From positions 1,364,001-1,428,000 of the forward strand of contig NZ_FTPP01000001.1 in NCBI RefSeq assembly GCF_900156345.1: a stretch of 64,000 nt of DNA, given 5' to 3'. A program made the position numbers and the translations under genes. Below are positions 61,409-64,000 of the stretch, piece by piece (the first letter of the stretch is position 1; each line of letters begins with the position of its first letter). Origin of the DNA: Pontibacter indicus (GTDB lineage Bacteria; Bacteroidota; Bacteroidia; Cytophagales; Hymenobacteraceae). Under the pieces are notes generated by a model. That model worked only from the letters and a program-made list of their open reading frames with translations, was not told the DNA's origin and did no database searches.

Positions 61409-61435
61409 AAAAGCCGCAGCATGTCTGGCTGCGGC
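61409..61435 (-). terminator. Terminator after the small minus-strand gene
   Basis: GCCGCAGC pairs with GCTGCGGC around a 7-base loop; on the minus strand it runs into TTTTGC. It lies about 65 bases after the stop of the gene at 61502. Confidence 0.7.
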
Positions 61436-61501
61436 ATCATCAGTTAGGCAGTATTTTTTGAGGATTTAGACCGCGCAAGCAGCTGACGGTAGAGAGGCTT
61501 C

Positions 61502-61906
61502 CTAGGCTTTGGCCTCTGTCAGTTGATCGAGGATGTTCTCGCCCAGCACGACGTCGGCTACTTTTATGCTTCCCTTCCCGATCTGCTTCCACACACCGCT
61601 CACCTGCAGCACGGCTATCCGATCGGTGGGGGACACTTCGGCTACATAGGAGATCCGGGATTCAAACAACTTATTGGCCACCGCTTCGTGCAGTTCTTTT
61701 ACGGAAGCAGGATGCGTGATCATGTTGCGGAAATCTGCCAGCAGGGTAAAGCCCGGCGCCGCCAGGCTAATCACTTTATTCCAATCGTTCAAATAATTGG
61801 GCACCACGTCTGGAGATTTCCAGTAATTGTTGATCCTCATGTAAATACGATTCTTTTGAGGGTCGTAGGCTAACTCGTAGAATTGGTTGTCAGATACAGT
61901 AATCAT
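61502..61906 (-). CDS. Small SpoIIAA/STAS-like protein of unknown function
   Basis: 134 residues from ATG at 61906 (MITVSDNQFYELAYDP); upstream codons would add a hydrophobic stretch that is not family-like. The sequence KNRIYMRINNYWKSPDV, FTLLADFRNMITHPASVKELH and RIAVLQVSGVWKQIG has the strand-helix rhythm of SpoIIAA/STAS-like domains in which a short protein senses or docks. This is a weak resemblance. No operon partner is evident. Confidence 0.55.
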   Translation of the reverse strand: MITVSDNQFYELAYDPQKNRIYMRINNYWKSPDVVPNYLNDWNKVISLAAPGFTLLADFRNMITHPASVKELHEAVANKLFESRISYVAEVSPTDRIAVLQVSGVWKQIGKGSIKVADVVLGENILDQLTEAKA

Positions 61907-62201
61907 CCCGCTAATTAAAAGTAACGAAGCACAAAGATAAGAAAACAACAGTCGCGCACTATAAAATTTGGCACTGTCCGTTCAGAAGCAGATAGCTGGC
62001 CAAGACAGGCTATTGCTGCGCGTCTGGTTGTGCGCGATTTAATCTATAGGGCTGCAGTGTGCGTTCAGGCCTTATACGACCACGGAGAGAAAGCGGCGAA
62101 GAAAACGGAAAGGGCAGAATAATTCGTAAATTAGCCCCAGGTATAAGTTGCTGATGCAGGTATAGATACCCCCTGCCTTATAAAATAATAACGGTCTTGT
62201 G

Positions 62202-62780
62202 ATGTACACACTATTCTTTCAGAACCTAAACAGTAAAGTCCAGCTTACGGAAGAGGAAGAGGAACAGATCAAAACCTACCTGACCCTGAAGAAGCTCCGG
62301 AAGAAGCAGTACCTGCTGCAGGAAGGCGATGTGTGCAAGATGATCGCCTTTGTGGAGAAGGGGGCCCTGCGCGCCTACTCTGTGGACGAAAACAGCAACG
62401 AGCACATCATCCAGTTCGGGCTGGAGGGCTGGACCATCTCCGACCTCTACAGCTTCCTGACCGGCGAGCCTGCCACCTACAACATCGACGCCCTCGAAGA
62501 CTCAGAACTGGTGATCATCAGCAAGTCGGCGCACGAGGAGCTGCTCCAGACGATGCCCAAGTACGAAACCTTCACCCGCCTCAACATCACGGGCGCCTAC
62601 CTGGCCATGCAGCGCCGCCTCACCTCCACCATCAGCGCCTCTGTGGAGGAACGCTACCAGGACTTCATCACCCTCTACCCGCACATTGCCCAGCGCGTTC
62701 CCCAGCACATGATCGCCTCCTACATGGGCCTCACCCCCGAAACCCTGAGCCGCATCCGCAAGCGCATCTCCTCCAGGTAG
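62202..62780 (+). CDS. Crp/Fnr family transcriptional regulator
   Basis: 192 residues from ATG 62202. The cyclic-nucleotide-binding fold covers about 1-140 (KKQYLLQEGDVCKMIAFVEKGALRAY and QFGLEGWTISDLYSFLTGEP), but the cAMP phosphate-binding RxSxxxE/GE-type cassette is not clear. The short C-terminal HTH is VPQHMIASYMGLTPETLSRIRKRI. This is the Bacteroidota short form. A perfect TTGAT-N4-ATCAA box lies 25 bases after its stop, upstream of the next gene, so it may be its regulator. A nucleotide cyclase is encoded 7 kb away. Confidence 0.92.
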   Translation: MYTLFFQNLNSKVQLTEEEEEQIKTYLTLKKLRKKQYLLQEGDVCKMIAFVEKGALRAYSVDENSNEHIIQFGLEGWTISDLYSFLTGEPATYNIDALEDSELVIISKSAHEELLQTMPKYETFTRLNITGAYLAMQRRLTSTISASVEERYQDFITLYPHIAQRVPQHMIASYMGLTPETLSRIRKRISSR

Positions 62781-62804
62781 TAACCAACATTTATCACAAA
62801 AGCA

Positions 62805-62818
62805 TTGATTTAAATCAA
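62805..62818. promoter_or_regulatory. Crp/Fnr box TTGAT-TTAA-ATCAA
   Basis: A perfect 14-bp palindrome that matches the FNR half-site consensus. It is centred about 66 bases before the likely start of transcription for the gene at 62893, a normal activator position. Confidence 0.6.
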
Positions 62819-62863
62819 CGTCCTTTCTTGACTGGGCTCAATGATTGCGCCTGCCTATGGCCG

Positions 62864-62871
62864 TACCTTTG
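62864..62871 (+). promoter_or_regulatory. -7 promoter element of the F420-reductase-like gene
   Basis: TACCTTTG is an exact TAnnTTTG, 21 bases upstream of the start at 62893. The nearest TTG (62845-62847) is only 16 bases away. Confidence 0.6.
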
Positions 62872-62892
62872 TATTGTTAATTATTTACCAAT

Positions 62893-63555
62893 ATGAAGAC
62901 AAAGCAAACCATAGCCATTATAGGCGCTTCCGGTAACATGGGAGCTGCTGTAGCCAGGAGCCTGTCGAAGGGTAACTACCGGCTGCTGCTTTGCGCCAAC
63001 AACCTCGACAAGGTGCAAACGGTAGCTTACGAAATAAAGGAAAGCAACCCGGATGCCGAAGTAGAGGCATCGGACTGCTCCAAGGACGCTTCCTGGGAAG
63101 CGGACATCATCATCGCGGCCATTCCCTACGCTGCCGAAAAAGAAGTAGCCGAGAAGATCAGGGAAGTGGCTAACCAGAAGATCGTCATCAGCATTGCCAA
63201 TCCGCTGAACGATTTCTTCAATGGCCTGGTAACCGCGCCGGATACCAGCGCGGCAGAAGAGCTGCAGAAACTACTGCCCAATTCCAAAGTGATTAAGGCC
63301 TTCAACACCACGTTTGCCGCCGACTTCGCCACACCCGTGATCGACGGGAAACAGGCGGACGCTTTTATTGCCGGCAACGACCTTGACGCCCTGCAAACAG
63401 TTTCTGAACTGGTGGAAACGGCCGGTTTCAACCCACTTGTGGCCGGTGACCTGTCAGTAAGCGGAACGCTGGAGCGCATGCAGTTGCTTCTCATTCAGCT
63501 GAACATGAAGTACGACTACAACTGGCTGGCAGGCTGGAAGATCCTGCATCAATAA
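62893..63555 (+). CDS. NADPH-dependent F420 reductase-like protein
   Basis: 220 residues, Rossmann fold with IAIIGASGNMGAAVARSLSKG (nucleotide loop), LLLCANNLDKV, IIIAAIPYAAEKEVAEKI and KVIKAFNTTFAADF. These match the NADP oxidoreductase, coenzyme F420-dependent group (npdG-like). In Bacteroidota F420 is usually absent, so another flavin or substrate is likely. Controlled by its own promoter with a Crp/Fnr box upstream. YceI follows 45 bases downstream. Confidence 0.88.
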   Translation: MKTKQTIAIIGASGNMGAAVARSLSKGNYRLLLCANNLDKVQTVAYEIKESNPDAEVEASDCSKDASWEADIIIAAIPYAAEKEVAEKIREVANQKIVISIANPLNDFFNGLVTAPDTSAAEELQKLLPNSKVIKAFNTTFAADFATPVIDGKQADAFIAGNDLDALQTVSELVETAGFNPLVAGDLSVSGTLERMQLLLIQLNMKYDYNWLAGWKILHQ

Positions 63556-63600
63556 TCGAATCATTCTTATATCTATAAACACTTAAATCACACACATTTT

Positions 63601-64000
63601 ATGAAAAGGTTATCCTTGATTTTATTCGCATTCCTGTCACTGACAGCTTTTACCACCCTGAACTCTGTTTGGACAAACGATGATGCGCACTCGCAGCTTG
63701 GCTTTACCGTGAAGCACCTGGGCATCTCCGACATCTCGGGCACGTTTGATGATTTCGATGTGAAAATCACCTCCACCAAGCCGGATTTCAGTGACGCCGT
63801 GGTAGAGCTGACTGCCAAGACAGCTTCCATCAACACCCGCGTAACGGACAGAGACAATCACCTGAAGAGCCCGGATTTCTTCAACGCAGAGAAATACCCG
63901 ACCATGAACTTCAAGAGCACCTCCATTAAGAAGGCTGGCAAAGACACCTACAAACTGGCAGGCAACCTGACCCTGAACGGCGTGACAAAACCTGTGACAG
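63601..64000 (+). CDS. YceI family protein with signal peptide, partial
   Basis: 133 residues visible; the gene leaves the window on the right. A signal peptide (MKRLSLILFAFLSLTAFTTL) is followed by the YceI domain: LGFTVKHLGISDISGTFDDF, DRDNHLKSPDFFNAEKYPTM and AGNLTLNGVTKPVT. So a periplasmic form, in contrast to the cytoplasmic YceI at 57037. It probably binds a polyisoprenoid and may share a transcript with the reductase gene. Confidence 0.93.
   Translation, partial: MKRLSLILFAFLSLTAFTTLNSVWTNDDAHSQLGFTVKHLGISDISGTFDDFDVKITSTKPDFSDAVVELTAKTASINTRVTDRDNHLKSPDFFNAEKYPTMNFKSTSIKKAGKDTYKLAGNLTLNGVTKPVT

Overview
The window comes from a Bacteroidota genome, most likely a cytophagalean of the Hymenobacteraceae (Pontibacter-like). 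The evidence is family content (DUF4290-murA pair, DUF3109, DUF4905, DUF6340, an SUI1/eIF1-like factor, MurA with Asp in place of the catalytic Cys), several promoters of the Bacteroidota type (TAnnTTTG at -7, in the best case with TTG 19 bases upstream), and lipoproteins with the LxxC-D/E style. The genus is inferred, not proven.

Region by region. 0-12.6 kb is core chromosome: a PAS sensor and a CZB-domain gene, efp, accB-accC, a DUF6340 lipoprotein, DUF3109, a Sel1/ankyrin protein, a UvrD/PcrA helicase, DUF4290 and murA. 12.7-16.06 kb is an AT-rich island of three plus-strand genes (small membrane protein, PH-like membrane protein, GH13 lipoprotein). The first two genes end directly in attC-like imperfect palindromes, so the island looks like integron gene cassettes without an integrase. 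16-32 kb returns to core and house-keeping genes: RlmL-like methylase, murB, two tandem lipocalin-like lipoproteins, mutS2, YhcH, hydrolases, DUF2400, LysM, DUF4905, NfeD and kdsB. 32-40 kb has a composite intergenic repeat, the SUI1-like factor, a lipid kinase, a two-domain Usp, gap, tRNA-Glu, an alpha/beta hydrolase with TPR, an RhtA-like exporter and an FMN reductase. 40-45 kb holds a frameshifted DUF5996 gene, OsmC, DUF488, an SDR and an M20 amidohydrolase.

45.3-53.1 kb is a seven-gene operon for catechol ortho-cleavage (catB-catC-catA-pcaD-fused pcaIJ-FUSC/ArAE-like membrane protein-pcaF) with an AraC regulator upstream. Together they would turn catechol into cis,cis-muconate, muconolactone, 3-oxoadipate enol-lactone, 3-oxoadipate, 3-oxoadipyl-CoA and finally acetyl-CoA plus succinyl-CoA. 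A SulP/STAS gene remnant and direct repeats lie between regulator and operon. 53.1-64 kb is a set of stress and redox genes: LLM flavin enzyme, a ferredoxin-cyclase fusion, GNAT, cupin, two ring-cleaving dioxygenase paralogs flanking a broken sulfatase gene, two YceI proteins, an FMN reductase, a Crp/Fnr regulator with a perfect TTGAT-N4-ATCAA box downstream, and an F420-reductase-like NADP oxidoreductase.

Two genome-scale signals run through the window. One is an octamer, AGGTATAG/CTATACCT, that I count more than 50 times by eye (about two expected), in genes and spacers, but not seen in the AT-rich cassette island. The other is a set of intergenic islands in which a short degenerate word is repeated on one side and its reverse complement on the other, with a different word in most islands.
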